Shown here piece after piece: positions 9,421 to 18,509 of a stretch of DNA of 64,000 bases. The DNA lies in contig NZ_JAJAFR010000004.1 of assembly GCF_020734105.1 (NCBI RefSeq), positions 357,023 to 421,022 on the forward strand, read 5' to 3'. Each line of letters begins with the position of its first letter. Position 1 is the first letter of the stretch. A model generated the notes under the pieces. The model ran no database searches and was not told the origin of the DNA. It saw nothing but the letters and a program-made list of their open reading frames with translations. Both the position numbers and the translations under genes were made by a program. The DNA comes from Alkalihalobacillus deserti. Lineage in GTDB: Bacteria; Bacillota; Bacilli; Bacillales; Bacillaceae_D.

Positions 9421-10008
9421 TTATTTTGCAAACACATGATTACCGATACGAATAGTTTCCGTTCTTGAAGCATTCCAATGATTAGTCGCAATTCGAGGAT
9501 TATAGAAGAAGAGTGAACCCGATCCTTGTCCACGGAAAGCCAATGCTTCTTCGACAGCTCGAATCGATTCAGAGTCTGCTGCACGGTTAATACGACCGTC
9601 TTTTACAGGAGAGAATGCGTAATAGCCAGACGCAACCTCATTAATAACTCCGCTGACCGTGTTAGGAAAATCACGGTGAGCTACTCGATTTAATACAACC
9701 GTTGCTACAGCGACTTTACCAGCGTAAGGTTCACCTTCAGCCTCAGCAAGCACGAGCCGAGCTAGTAAATTTTTTTCCGCTGCAGAAACAGATGCAGGAA
9801 TGATTAATCTTTCTCCAACAAAAATAGTAGTTGATGATTTTTTGTTAGCCTTCTGAATAGCAGCAGCTGCTACTCCGTATTGTTGTCCTAATTTGTAAAA
9901 TGTGTCTCCAGATACAACTGTATGTGTGTGATTTTGAGCATTTGTCTCATTAGCTCCAATAAAAAGAAGAGAAGCCGTTGCACATAATGTAATGATAAAT
10001 TTTTTCAT
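9421..10008 (-). CDS. LysM cell-wall hydrolase (SleB/CwlJ type)
   Basis: A secreted 195-residue peptidoglycan hydrolase. It has a signal peptide (residues 1-24, ending TNA), a LysM domain (about 28-72, HTVVSGDTFYKLGQQYGV...ERLIIP) and a Hydrolase_2 domain (about 78-195). The latter includes LARLVLAEAEGEPYAGKVAVATVVLNRV with the conserved Glu expected to be catalytic, GYYAFSPV, and FYNPRIATNHWNASRTE. The same layout occurs in YkvT- and SleB-like enzymes. A role in vegetative wall turnover or spore cortex lysis cannot be separated from sequence alone. Confidence 0.9.
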   Translation of the reverse strand: MKKFIITLCATASLLFIGANETNAQNHTHTVVSGDTFYKLGQQYGVAAAAIQKANKKSSTTIFVGERLIIPASVSAAEKNLLARLVLAEAEGEPYAGKVAVATVVLNRVAHRDFPNTVSGVINEVASGYYAFSPVKDGRINRAADSESIRAVEEALAFRGQGSGSLFFYNPRIATNHWNASRTETIRIGNHVFAK

Positions 10009-10444
10009 AAGTTAAATCCTCCTCGGAAAATCTGACTCTATAAAACTATCATAAAAACCGAGAGAGAAACGTGACCAACTTTTACCATCTCATGTTTAGA
10101 GATTTTTGATTGTTAGGTAGAGTAAGCATCAACCTGATTCTTTACAGTTCTGTAACAAACTATGGAGAAATCTCTTAACTTGTGTAATCTGACGAGAAGT
10201 AAACAAGGAATTTGAGTATAATATAATAGAATCCACATGGTTTGTTTGCTTTATAATCTTGTTATAATTAACTAGTATTCAATGTCTTAAAGGTTGTTGG
10301 GACATAGAAATGATTGGGGTGGAGAAGAGAGGACAATTATTTATCGCCATAAACTGTATGGAAAACAACGCACTTGTTCTTTGATTTAACATATGCTAAA
10401 CATGAAAAATGTAAAAAATGACGTCTTTTAAAGGAGTTCGGTGT
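10009..10444. other. AT-rich intergenic region without a clear gene
   Basis: The spacer between the divergent cell-wall hydrolase promoter side and pantothenate kinase totals about 600 bp. It has promoter-like TATAAT boxes near 10220 and 10250-10270 but no well-matched -35 box. I see no conserved RNA motif. The only coding candidate is the 19-codon frame at 10445. Confidence 0.4.
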
Positions 10445-10504
10445 GTGTATTTGTTTTTACAGGGGTTTATTCATAAGGTGATTAGTCGTTTATTGGTCAA
10501 TTAA
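10445..10504 (+). CDS. Candidate 19-residue peptide
   Basis: GTG at 10445 opens a frame for MYLFLQGFIHKVISRLLVN. AAAGGAG lies 8 bases upstream, an ideal spacing. The peptide is amphipathic with three basic residues. A 7-8 bp hairpin (TAGAGGAG/CTCCTCTA, 10531-10559) follows. It resembles small membrane-active peptides in size and composition, but nothing proves it is translated. Confidence 0.3.
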   Translation: MYLFLQGFIHKVISRLLVN

Positions 10505-10609
10505 TAAATCTTGATGATTTCTGTTAAGAATAGAGGAGGAATGGGGTCTCACTCCTCTAAAATGCAATGCCTCAGCAAAAGTCTCAGAAATAAAACGTTC
10601 AGTTTGACT

Positions 10610-11563
10610 TTACATTTTTTTCAAATGAACTTCTCTTACTTTGTGGCCTGCACCTTTTTTAAGGATTAAATCAGCACGATGACGAGTTGGCCGGATGTTC
10701 TTTTCTAAATTTACCCCATTGATGGTTGACCAAATGTCTTTAGCAAAATCAAAAGCCTCTGCATCAGATAGATGGCGATAACGGTGGAAAAATGACTTTG
10801 GTTGTTGAAAGGCAGTATTACGCAACAATTTGAACCTCTCAATATACCAAGACAGGATGTCTTCCTCATCGGCATCGACATAAATGGAGAAATCAAAAAA
10901 ATCAGAAACAAACACTTGTGGAATTCTTCGATCTTTTTTATTTACTTGAAGGACATTAATCCCCTCAACAATAACCACATCGGGTTCAATAATCTTCTGG
11001 ACTTGATCTCCTAAAATATCATAAGTTAAATGCGAATACATAGGTGCTTCAATGTAAGCGCGACCAGATTTTAATTCATATAGGAATCGAATTAAACGTC
11101 CAATATCATAACTTTCAGGGAAACCTTTACGCTTCATTAATCCTCTTTCCTCGAGAATAGCATTAGGGTACAAAAATCCATCGGTTGTAATAAGATCAAC
11201 TTTAGGGTTATTGGGCCACCTTGAGCAAAGTGCTTGAATCAGTCTGGCTGTTGTACTTTTTCCGACTGAAACACTTCCAGCAACACCGATAACAAAGGGG
11301 ACCTTTTTGGTCTTTTTTTGTAAAAAGTGATTTACATTTTCATGTAATTGGACCGATTTAGTCATATGCATATAAAGTAATTGAGATAAAGGTAAGTAGA
11401 TATCAGATACTTCTTCGGCTGAGATGGCTTCATTAATACTGCCTAACTGAGCACGTTCAGTTGCAGATAACATGTTATTTGTTGTTTTAGAAAGTTTAGA
11501 CCATTCAGCACGGGTAAATGGTGTGTAGGCTGATAATGGGACAGACTTGTTTAAAGTAGCCAT
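10610..11563 (-). CDS. coaA: Pantothenate kinase, type I
   Basis: CoaA phosphorylates pantothenate with ATP, the first step of CoA synthesis. The 317-residue protein is the usual type I length. It contains the P-loop [16 protein letters not shown] (about 97-112), [21 protein letters not shown] and the conserved [18 protein letters not shown] precedes the ATG by 6 bases. It is monocistronic, divergent from topB. Bacilli often also carry a type III enzyme (CoaX); none is in this window. Confidence 0.96.
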   Translation of the reverse strand: MATLNKSVPLSAYTPFTRAEWSKLSKTTNNMLSATERAQLGSINEAISAEEVSDIYLPLSQLLYMHMTKSVQLHENVNHFLQKKTKKVPFVIGVAGSVSVGKSTTARLIQALCSRWPNNPKVDLITTDGFLYPNAILEERGLMKRKGFPESYDIGRLIRFLYELKSGRAYIEAPMYSHLTYDILGDQVQKIIEPDVVIVEGINVLQVNKKDRRIPQVFVSDFFDFSIYVDADEEDILSWYIERFKLLRNTAFQQPKSFFHRYRHLSDAEAFDFAKDIWSTINGVNLEKNIRPTRHRADLILKKGAGHKVREVHLKKM

Positions 11564-11724
11564 AGTTTTCTCCTTTTTTTCGGGAAGAATTTTTCTTTAT
11601 TGTATAGTACCATTTATTTAATAGGATGTGGTATTTTTCCCTAACTAAATCTAGAATAAGTTATAATAGAGCTTGAATAAAAAGGTTTCATTAATAAAAA
11701 AAGATTGGAAAGGAACAGAAGGCT

Positions 11725-13908
11725 ATGAAAGTAATTATTGCAGAAAAGCCAGACCAAGGAGTGAAATTAGCCGCTCCCTTTCCGTCCATAAAAAGAACGG
11801 GTTACATCGAAATAAAAGAGACTTCTCAATTTCCAAATGGTGCATATGTGACCTGGGCAATTGGTCATTTATGTGAGTTGATCCCTCCTGAAATGTATGA
11901 TCAAAAGTGGAAGGCATGGAAGTTAGAAACGTTACCGATATTACCTGAGCAATTTCAGCATCAAATTTCTAAAGGTAAAGCCAAACAATTTCAAGTGATA
12001 AAAAAATTAGTGGTTCAATCTAGTGTCACTGAGATTATAATGGCTGGGGATGCTGGACGTGAGGGGGAGTTAATTGTCCGGCTCATACTTAACCAATGTC
12101 GTGTTCAAAAGCCATTGAAACGTTTATGGTTATCTTCCTTAACGCAAGCAGCTGTTGAAGAGGGATTTAAATCTTTACGATCAGAAGAAGATACACGGCC
12201 ATTGTACTTTGAGGCTTTGAGCAGAGCTTGTGCGGATTGGCTTGTCGGGATGAATGCATCAAGAGCCTATACGTTACTGCTACAACAAAAAGGGATTCAT
12301 GACGTTTTTTCAACGGGGAGAGTCCAGACTCCAACTCTAGCTTTAATTGTTAAAAGAGAAAAAGAAATTGAAACCTTTAAACCAGTTCCTTTTTGGGAAG
12401 TAATTGGAAAGTTCAGTATAGAAGGAAAAAAATATGAGGGAACTTGGCATAAAGAAGGCGAAACGCGATTAGATTCTGCTGAAATGGCTAGTAAGATCGC
12501 CGGTTTTTGTGAAGGGAAACCTGCATCGATCGTAGATGTAAAGGTTGAGGAAAAACGTTATAAACCGCCTTTTTTGCCTACTCTTTCAAGCCTGCAAACA
12601 ACAGCGAATCAACGATTTAAGTATTCTCCAAAGCTGACGTTAGATATAGCGCAGAAACTATATGTAAAGGGATATATTTCCTACCCAAGGACTGATTCTC
12701 CTTTCGTAACAAAAGGAGAAGCCATCACCTTCCCAACCATTTTAAAGGCATTATCGACTAAACCGGAATTTGCTTCGTTTTTTCCACTTTCTATAACATC
12801 ACTTATTGGAAACCAGCGTTTTGTGAATGAAAAAAAAGTGACGGATCACTATGCAATTATTCCAACGGAACAAATTCCTAATTTAGAAAAGCTATCGACT
12901 GAAGAAAAAAATATATATGTTTTAGTCGTACGTTCTCTAATGGCAGCACACGAGGAAGATGCCATTATTTCAACAACAAAGGTTGAGACGTTAGTTGATC
13001 AACGAGCTACATTTCAATCCAAGGGGAAAATGATTAAACAGGTTGGTTGGAGAAAAATTATTTATTCGGATAAAAAGTCAGAAAAAGAAGAAAAATTCTT
13101 ACCCAGTTTGGAATCAGGAGAACAAGGTTTAGTAGCAAATATCAAAACAAAAGAGTCCATTACTCAGCCACCAAAGCGTTATACCGAAGGACAGCTAATA
13201 AATGTTATGAAAACGGCCGGAAGACAAATAACAGATACAGAGCTAGAGAAGGTTCTAATGGAATCTCAAGGACTCGGGACTGAAGCAACAAGGGCTGGGA
13301 TAATCAACATACTAAAAGATAGAGGATATATGGTTGTAACCAAGAACACGGTATATCCGACAGAAAAAGGTCGTTTATTAATTGAAGCATTAGGTTCAAG
13401 TCTTTTGACTTCGGCAGAAATGACAGCAAAATGGGAGCAGCGTCTAAGAGAGATCGGTAAAGGAGAAGCGTCACATACAGTATTTATGGATCAAACAAAG
13501 AAACTTGTCAATCATATATTGCAGGAAGCAGAAAATCAAGTACGGTCTTGGGACTTTTCTAATTTTGATATTTCGTCGATGCAAAAGAAACCCAAAAAAG
13601 GAAAACGCATAGCTACTTCAGTGGGGAAATGTCCAATTTGTGGAGGAGCAGTCTTAGACAGAGGAACATTTTATGGGTGTAGCCAGTACAATACGAACAA
13701 TTGTCGCTTTACAATATCTAAAACTATATTAAAGAAAAAAATCAGACAAAAAGATGTGAAACAATTACTAATGAATGGTCGTTCAGAACTCATACAAGGA
13801 TTTGTAAAAGATGATAAAACGTTTCAAGCTAGACTTGTTTGGAATCAAGAATTAAAGAAACTAATTTTTCAGTATGAACAGGAGAGGAATAAAGATCAGT
13901 CGCCATAG
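11725..13908 (+). CDS. topB: DNA topoisomerase III
   Basis: TopB is a type IA topoisomerase that decatenates and relaxes DNA through a 5'-phosphotyrosine. The 727 residues begin with a TOPRIM domain (IIAEKPDQG, and DAGREGELI at about 110). The active-site Tyr320 lies in YISYPRTDSPF. EGQLINVMKTAGRQ and GLGTEATRAGII mark the core. A C-terminal four-Cys zinc finger follows (CPICGGAVLDRGTFYGC...NC, about 633-655). A purine-rich AAAGGA lies upstream. The 3' end and stop codon lie in the hairpin shared with the convergent Hsp20 gene. Confidence 0.96.
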   Translation: MKVIIAEKPDQGVKLAAPFPSIKRTGYIEIKETSQFPNGAYVTWAIGHLCELIPPEMYDQKWKAWKLETLPILPEQFQHQISKGKAKQFQVIKKLVVQSSVTEIIMAGDAGREGELIVRLILNQCRVQKPLKRLWLSSLTQAAVEEGFKSLRSEEDTRPLYFEALSRACADWLVGMNASRAYTLLLQQKGIHDVFSTGRVQTPTLALIVKREKEIETFKPVPFWEVIGKFSIEGKKYEGTWHKEGETRLDSAEMASKIAGFCEGKPASIVDVKVEEKRYKPPFLPTLSSLQTTANQRFKYSPKLTLDIAQKLYVKGYISYPRTDSPFVTKGEAITFPTILKALSTKPEFASFFPLSITSLIGNQRFVNEKKVTDHYAIIPTEQIPNLEKLSTEEKNIYVLVVRSLMAAHEEDAIISTTKVETLVDQRATFQSKGKMIKQVGWRKIIYSDKKSEKEEKFLPSLESGEQGLVANIKTKESITQPPKRYTEGQLINVMKTAGRQITDTELEKVLMESQGLGTEATRAGIINILKDRGYMVVTKNTVYPTEKGRLLIEALGSSLLTSAEMTAKWEQRLREIGKGEASHTVFMDQTKKLVNHILQEAENQVRSWDFSNFDISSMQKKPKKGKRIATSVGKCPICGGAVLDRGTFYGCSQYNTNNCRFTISKTILKKKIRQKDVKQLLMNGRSELIQGFVKDDKTFQARLVWNQELKKLIFQYEQERNKDQSP

Positions 13909-13925
13909 ACTGATCTTTATTCCTC
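13884..13925. terminator. Shared bidirectional hairpin, topB / Hsp20-like
   Basis: An 18-bp perfect stem GAGGAATAAAGATCAGTC (13884-13901) / GACTGATCTTTATTCCTC (13908-13925) has a 6-base loop. Its left arm encodes the topB C-terminus and its right arm contains the stop codon of the convergent gene. U-rich tails are weak on both sides, so it may also block convergent transcription or protect the 3' ends. Confidence 0.75.
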
Positions 13926-14342
13926 GTCTTTTATTAAAATCGTTTGACTATTCTTGCTCGAAAATAATCGAAATAAATGAACAGCTAAAATCCCTCGTTT
14001 ATATGAAGCTTCGACTTTATCCTTACGAACAGAAAATGGTAATTCAATCGCTCGTTTAAAGGCTCCTTGGTGTTGTTCCTCATGAATCAAGCTGAACCCA
14101 CTAAAATCGAGGTTAAGCACACCACTGACTTCTAACACATTGTCGTGGATGTTTAAACGAATGTCGTCAACTGACTCTATTCCCGGTAAAAAAACAGTAC
14201 AAAGTAATTCATTCCTAGATTCATAGATATTTACCCTAGGTTCGTTTCCTACCTCACTAAAATAATTATTGAACTTTCCCCAAAATTCATCCTCAAATAT
14301 ACTTTTAAATGGTTTTTTCCATTCGTTTGAGTGAAATTCCAT
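13917..14342 (-). CDS. Hsp20 / alpha-crystallin-like protein
   Basis: This 141-residue protein has an alpha-crystallin domain (about 33-125). Visible are EPRVNIYESRNELLCTVFLPGI, the beta-sandwich region DIRLNIHDNVLEVSGVL, and FKRAIELPFSVRKDKVEASYKRGILAVHL, close to the conserved A-x-x-x-x-G-I/V-L motif. The usual C-terminal I-x-I motif is only weakly present. It lies just downstream of the gerP cluster on the same strand. Spore coat proteins CotM and CotP are Hsp20-like, so a spore role is a reasonable inference. Confidence 0.85.
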   Translation of the reverse strand: MEFHSNEWKKPFKSIFEDEFWGKFNNYFSEVGNEPRVNIYESRNELLCTVFLPGIESVDDIRLNIHDNVLEVSGVLNLDFSGFSLIHEEQHQGAFKRAIELPFSVRKDKVEASYKRGILAVHLFRLFSSKNSQTILIKDEE

Positions 14343-14366
14343 AGTTAGTCACCACTTTATATTGTT

Positions 14367-14585
14367 TTAAGCATTTCCACCTTGATTTTGATCAAGGACA
14401 TCAGGATCAACGACATTATTAATGTTAAAGCCATTATTTGTAATGATAAAATCTCCAGAATTTCCCCCGCCTGATCCAGAGACAGCTTTAGATGTACTTT
14501 TTGGAGAAATATTTAACGCATCACCAAAATTCATGACTCCTCCATTAGAATTCACTTTGAACGGTCCAGCAACTATAGAAGGCAT
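14367..14585 (-). CDS. gerPF: Spore germination protein GerPF
   Basis: A 72-residue member of the GerPA/GerPF family. The N-terminus MPSIVAGPFKVNSNGGVMNFGDALNISPKS is the family hallmark, followed by a Gly/Ser-rich segment. GerP proteins lie in the coat and are needed for germinants to reach inner receptors. It is the last gene of gerPA-F; AGGGTG precedes the ATG. The paralogue GerPA is at 16100-16321. Confidence 0.94.
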   Translation of the reverse strand: MPSIVAGPFKVNSNGGVMNFGDALNISPKSTSKAVSGSGGGNSGDFIITNNGFNINNVVDPDVLDQNQGGNA

Positions 14586-14641
14586 ATGAACACCCTTTTC
14601 ATTTCAGAATTACTTTACTGTATTCGAAAAACCTGAAATAG

Positions 14642-15016
14642 TTACTTTTCGTCTTCTAATAATTGTCTTATATGTTTCACTCTAGATTCAGAGTCAATGG
14701 TTTTAGTTGAGCCAATATGCAAAACTGAAGATGCTGCAGCACCAAGAATGTCAATATGATTTACTTTAATAAAAGGAGAAACATTGTATCTAGTAAAGGT
14801 GACTTGTTCATTAACCAGGGGTTGAGGTATCGGCTTATTAAATATTGGATATTGATTAAAGTCACCTTCATCGCCGTAAAAGAGTTCAACTTGGCGTTGA
14901 ACAGCTAAAGCTCGGGAGCGAGGTGTAATATGTGTTGAATCACCAATTTCAAAAATCGAGCTGCTCGCTACACTTCTAACATGAATATCTTTAACAATAG
15001 AAGTTCGGTTGTACAA
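14642..15016 (-). CDS. gerPE: Spore germination protein GerPE
   Basis: A 124-residue GerPE-family protein. It contains two copies of the GerPB/D/E-like motif (VRSVASSSIFEIGDS near the start and ILGAAASSVLHIGSTKTI near the end), suggesting internal duplication. The start is TTG at 15016, with GGAGGG 6-7 bases upstream. It sits in the gerP operon between gerPD and gerPF and acts in coat permeability to germinants. Confidence 0.93.
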   Translation of the reverse strand: MYNRTSIVKDIHVRSVASSSIFEIGDSTHITPRSRALAVQRQVELFYGDEGDFNQYPIFNKPIPQPLVNEQVTFTRYNVSPFIKVNHIDILGAAASSVLHIGSTKTIDSESRVKHIRQLLEDEK

Positions 15017-15030
15017 AGTAATTCCCTCCT

Positions 15031-15207
15031 TTATTCAGGGGCAAGTGGGACAAATGGACCAATAATTAGCGATTCAGGCGGTGTATCAAAGACAGAAGAC
15101 AAAGTGATTGTATCTGTATCTCCTACAATAAAAACGGATGAACTCGCAACACCTACTATTCGTACATTGTCTACACATACGTTTTTATTTACGACTGAAA
15201 AATTCAT
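15031..15207 (-). CDS. gerPD: Spore germination protein GerPD
   Basis: A 58-residue GerPD. The start MNFSVVNKNV at 15207 gives the family length. AAGGAG lies somewhat far (13 bases) upstream, overlapping the end of gerPC. The motif VRIVGVASSSVFIVGDTDTI is shared with GerPB and GerPE, and the Pro-rich C-terminus PFVPLAPE is typical. It is tightly packed in the operon, starting one base after the gerPC stop. Confidence 0.93.
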   Translation of the reverse strand: MNFSVVNKNVCVDNVRIVGVASSSVFIVGDTDTITLSSVFDTPPESLIIGPFVPLAPE

Positions 15208-15208
15208 T

Positions 15209-15835
15209 TTAAGAATCAGACTCCTTTTTTGGCAAATGTTTAATAAATTCATCATACGTTTTATGAATATCTTCTTTTACTTTGTTGATCGTCAACGCTT
15301 CAAATTGTTCGATGTTACCTTGATCTACATGGTTGGTATCTTGATTAAACTGACTGAGGTAATAGTGGATACGATGATCAATTTGTCCTCTAATATCTTG
15401 AATAATATATTGACGATAATGAGAATCTAAGAAGTAATTATTTTGTTGTTCAATTGAGTTGAACACTTGATAGCATTCTCCGTTCAAATAATTATGGATG
15501 TGACGCTTCACATTTTCAAATAGATTTGATTGTTGTTCAGCTGCAGGGGGAACGTTTAATTCATGTTGGTTTACTGCAAAATCGTCAATTGAATTCTCAC
15601 CGTTTTGCGGAGTAATCCCGATATTTAACGTTCCTTCTAACCTCTCCACTTTTAATTGGTCAAACTTATATTCAATTCTTTCGATATTTGAAGTTGGGTT
15701 CTTATTTAGTGAATTTATTTCATTTTGAAGCTGTTGAATCAATGTCTCTAAGTAGTTAATTCGTTCATGTTGAGAATTTAGATAACTATAAATTTGCTGG
15801 AGATTTTGAGTCAGATCAGAATTGTTATAATACAT
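15209..15835 (-). CDS. gerPC: Spore germination protein GerPC
   Basis: A 208-residue GerPC. It has an N-terminal coiled coil (about 10-50, LQQIYSYLNSQHERINYLE) and a central IERIEYKFDQLKVERLEGTLNIGI motif typical of the family. The rest is Gln/Asn-rich and helical. GGAGGAG lies before the ATG. It is the largest and least repetitive component of the gerP operon. Confidence 0.93.
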   Translation of the reverse strand: MYYNNSDLTQNLQQIYSYLNSQHERINYLETLIQQLQNEINSLNKNPTSNIERIEYKFDQLKVERLEGTLNIGITPQNGENSIDDFAVNQHELNVPPAAEQQSNLFENVKRHIHNYLNGECYQVFNSIEQQNNYFLDSHYRQYIIQDIRGQIDHRIHYYLSQFNQDTNHVDQGNIEQFEALTINKVKEDIHKTYDEFIKHLPKKESDS

Positions 15836-15870
15836 AAAATCTCCTCCTTCTAACTGTCTTCAATAAAATT

Positions 15871-16086
15871 TTATGTTGGACCTGTAGGGGGAGCAAGAGG
15901 AACTAGTGGAGGTCTTGGTTCGTACTCCCCTACTTCCGGGGCTGGTTCGGTATATCCACCTGTATTGTATAGATTCGATAATGATTTAATCATTCCGGCA
16001 CTACCAATCTGTAATACAGAAGAGTTTGTTATCCCATCTACCCTTAAGTTGTGTATCGTTATGCTTTGATTAATATGGAAATTCAT
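15871..16086 (-). CDS. gerPB: Spore germination protein GerPB
   Basis: A 71-residue GerPB. The start MNFHINQSIT at 16086 is set by AAGGAGG five bases upstream. The family motif HNLRVDGITNSSVLQIGSAGMIKS is followed by a Pro-rich tail with PPLVPLAPPTGPT. It is the second gene of the gerP operon. Confidence 0.93.
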   Translation of the reverse strand: MNFHINQSITIHNLRVDGITNSSVLQIGSAGMIKSLSNLYNTGGYTEPAPEVGEYEPRPPLVPLAPPTGPT

Positions 16087-16099
16087 ACTAGCCTCCTTT

Positions 16100-16321
16100 T
16101 TAGGTGACGGATTGAATATTTGAGTCAGCAACATCTTTATCATAGGTATTTGTTGAACTATGGTCGTTTCGTACTCTCAAATAATCACCCGTATTAAATG
16201 AACCAGCTCCTGCAAAAGTTTTTGCACTACTTTGTGGTGACATTGTATAGACGTCACCAATGTTAAAAACCCCACTATTTCCAATACTATTTACTTTTAC
16301 GGCTCCTACAATAGCAGGCAT
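16100..16321 (-). CDS. gerPA: Spore germination protein GerPA
   Basis: A 73-residue GerPA, first gene of the operon. [23 protein letters not shown] is the family signature, similar to GerPF at 14367. AAGGATGG precedes the ATG. A SigK-like promoter lies directly upstream, agreeing with known mother-cell expression of gerP. Confidence 0.94.
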   Translation of the reverse strand: MPAIVGAVKVNSIGNSGVFNIGDVYTMSPQSSAKTFAGAGSFNTGDYLRVRNDHSSTNTYDKDVADSNIQSVT

Positions 16322-16354
16322 AAAACCATCCTTTTCTTATTAATAGCTACTAAC

Positions 16355-16381
16355 TAGAATATGTAAAACCGTGACAAATGT
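16355..16381 (-). promoter_or_regulatory. SigK-type promoter of the gerP operon
   Basis: On the minus strand, CATATTCTA (16355-16363) matches the SigK -10 consensus CATANNNTA. An AC at 16380-16381 lies exactly 16 bases upstream, matching the -35. It sits 34-60 bp before the gerPA start. The gerP operon is known to depend on SigK in B. subtilis. Confidence 0.75.
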
Positions 16382-16578
16382 TCATATGAAATTGAGAAAG
16401 GAAAAGGGAGTCTTCCAATATTAAAAATATGTAATAGCCAAAAAACCCCCGCAATCGCACTGTTTTATTCCAGTTAATAAAGAATGAACTCGAATCAGAT
16501 TAAATTGAACGAAAAAAGATAGAAGTTGGTTCATTATAGACATCCTCTTCATATAGTAATAGTAAGGAGGTGTCATTC

Positions 16579-17409
16579 ATGGGGGTTGTTCGCACAGATA
16601 AATGGCTAGATGCCTATAACTATAAGTGGAATAAAGTTAAAACGATACAAGAAAAAGTGGATTGCCAACGTGATGTCATTATCCAACCATTAAGGGATCT
16701 TTTTGAGACCACTGATATACTTGGGCTTCATCAATATTTATTACAAATGGGATTATTCCATCCTGAACAATCAATTGATATAGAGTATGAGAAATGGAAA
16801 GAGAAGGTACCTTGGTTAATTGTTCAGAAGCAATTTAATAAATTGAAGAAAAAGTGGAATGGGCCGGATGTGAAAATCTACATCTTGCCATTAACAGATC
16901 AAAATCAACTTTTAGAAGAAGAACTAGGGGCCAAAACTGGATTAACAATAGAAAAAGGTATTCTTTTATTTATTCGATCTCACACCACAACAGAAGACCT
17001 TCTGGCACTCATTACACACGAATATCACCATGTTTGTCGTTTAGCAGCAACAAAACAATCTGAGGACGAGATGATTCTCCTTGAATCAATGGTGATGGAA
17101 GGTCTTGCTGAGAAGGCTGTAGAAGAGGAAATTGGAGCTTCTGCTTGTGCAACTTGGACTTCACGCTATGATGACAGGTGGAAAAAAGAGTGGTACGATC
17201 GCTGGCTTAAACCAAACTTAGAATTAAAAGGTCGTAAAAGTCATATTCCTTTTCTTTATGGAAGTGAGGTAAACGGAATACCTTTATGGTTAGGTTACTA
17301 TGCAGGGTATAGAATAGTGAATTCGGCTGTGAGCCAAACGGAAACAACTAATCATCTAATGCACATATCAGCCGAAGTCATTTTGGAACGATCCAATTTT
17401 AATCGTTAG
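16579..17409 (+). CDS. yjaZ: YjaZ-like DUF2268 zinc metalloprotease
   Basis: A 276-residue DUF2268 protein. The start MGVVRTDKW at 16579 is preceded by AAGGAGG at an 8-base gap; a GTG three codons earlier abuts that site. The HEYHH zinc motif lies near residue 155 (LITHEYHHVCRL), with a downstream EGLAEKAVEE that could supply the third ligand. No signal peptide is seen. It corresponds in place and sequence to yjaZ of B. subtilis, whose function is unknown. Proteolysis is inferred from the motif. Confidence 0.88.
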   Translation: MGVVRTDKWLDAYNYKWNKVKTIQEKVDCQRDVIIQPLRDLFETTDILGLHQYLLQMGLFHPEQSIDIEYEKWKEKVPWLIVQKQFNKLKKKWNGPDVKIYILPLTDQNQLLEEELGAKTGLTIEKGILLFIRSHTTTEDLLALITHEYHHVCRLAATKQSEDEMILLESMVMEGLAEKAVEEEIGASACATWTSRYDDRWKKEWYDRWLKPNLELKGRKSHIPFLYGSEVNGIPLWLGYYAGYRIVNSAVSQTETTNHLMHISAEVILERSNFNR

Positions 17410-17423
17410 GGAGGGCATATTGG

Positions 17424-17453
17424 ATGAGGTTCGTTTGGTGTGATAGCACATGA
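17424..17453 (+). CDS. Candidate 9-codon leader, overlapping next start
   Basis: ATG at 17424, preceded by GGGAGGG, opens MRFVWCDST and stops at TGA, which overlaps the start of the next gene as ATGA (17450-17453). The downstream gene lacks its own clear ribosome binding site, so translational coupling through this leader is plausible. Not proven to be translated. Confidence 0.3.
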   Translation: MRFVWCDST

Positions 17454-17668
17454 TACGATTGTTTTTTGTTTTTTGTGGTTTTATTTTCGCTGTCGTTGGT
17501 GGAATAAGCATGTTAGCGTATTTAAATTTGCTGATCACGGGATATCAATTTTCGATGTACCTTCACTTTATAGTGAGGAGCGTTGAGTTTTATGTATTCA
17601 TCATTGGTGTTATGATGATTGTTGGCGCAATGATGTTTCCATCAAAAAAGCAAAAAAGGAAAAAATAA
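17450..17668 (+). CDS. Small two-helix membrane protein
   Basis: A 72-residue protein with two predicted membrane helices (about 4-30 and 45-63) and a strongly basic end PSKKQKRKK, which would place the C-terminus in the cytoplasm. The ATG overlaps the stop of a 9-codon leader. It lies 40 bp after yjaZ, on the same strand, and may be cotranscribed. No family recognised. Confidence 0.65.
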   Translation: MIRLFFVFCGFIFAVVGGISMLAYLNLLITGYQFSMYLHFIVRSVEFYVFIIGVMMIVGAMMFPSKKQKRKK

Positions 17669-17765
17669 AGATAATCTGGAATGAATTATGAGACTGTGGA
17701 ATAAACTGGTTGTCCCTTGCCTATACTGAGGATACAAAATGATTTTACGGTAAGGGGGGTCTTTT

Positions 17766-18509
17766 ATGGTCCATATCCGGGACGTATGGGTCAATTGGTT
17801 TGAAGGTGAAGAGAATGGGTACAATGTGTGTGATTTTCATGAGTGGAGAAGTGACGACAGAATCGAAGTATTAGATCAAGCGGTACTCGTGGTTGTTAGT
17901 GCAGAACTTTTTCATTATATTGAAAATAACCTATCAGATTTACCAGATGATCTACTGGCTGAAGTTCATCAACAAAGTTACTTACGTAAAAACATGTCAC
18001 GAATTCAGTTAGATTATTGCTTTATAGCAACAGATGGAGAAAGAATTATTGCGATTGATACGATGGGGTATAAAACACCTATTCGAAAAAGTCGCCTAAC
18101 ACCAAGACAAGAGCAAATGGTTTACGAACAATTAAAACAAAGTCAATTTAATCAATTTGAATTAACAGCAGAAAAAGAAAAGGAATATCACATTCTTTCA
18201 CCCAGTCCAGATGATCTTCGTGGATTAACAAGAAAAGAACGTCAATTAAAACAATTGTTGTATATGGCTCTAGACCAATTGTATTCTTCAGGTACAGATG
18301 CTGAAGTACGTTATTGGTACACAGAATGGTGTCCAAGTGATTATATGAGGATCCAAATGCTTGGAAGAGATGAAGCTTGGGAGCAACTATACAATGAAAT
18401 ACGTGAAGGATGGACAGATAAACACCTTCAACTTTGTGAAGCCATGGTTAGAGGACAAGCTTTCTTTGAGAAGTTATGGGAGCTCGAGCATGGAGCAAGT
18501 GTTAAATAA
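17766..18509 (+). CDS. yjbA: YjbA family protein (DUF3603)
   Basis: A 247-residue cytoplasmic protein of the YjbA/DUF3603 family, function unknown. It starts [14 protein letters not shown] with GGGGGG 7 bases upstream. There is no membrane segment. Aromatic and acidic residues are frequent, and a conserved [14 protein letters not shown] stretch lies near 180-195. It holds the same place before trpS as in B. subtilis. Confidence 0.88.
   Translation: MVHIRDVWVNWFEGEENGYNVCDFHEWRSDDRIEVLDQAVLVVVSAELFHYIENNLSDLPDDLLAEVHQQSYLRKNMSRIQLDYCFIATDGERIIAIDTMGYKTPIRKSRLTPRQEQMVYEQLKQSQFNQFELTAEKEKEYHILSPSPDDLRGLTRKERQLKQLLYMALDQLYSSGTDAEVRYWYTEWCPSDYMRIQMLGRDEAWEQLYNEIREGWTDKHLQLCEAMVRGQAFFEKLWELEHGASVK

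Noticed and set aside
14981..15430. 149-codon open frame on the plus strand across gerPD and gerPC
   Set aside because: It is antisense to two well-recognised gerP genes and contains low-complexity hydrophobic residues with no ribosome binding site.
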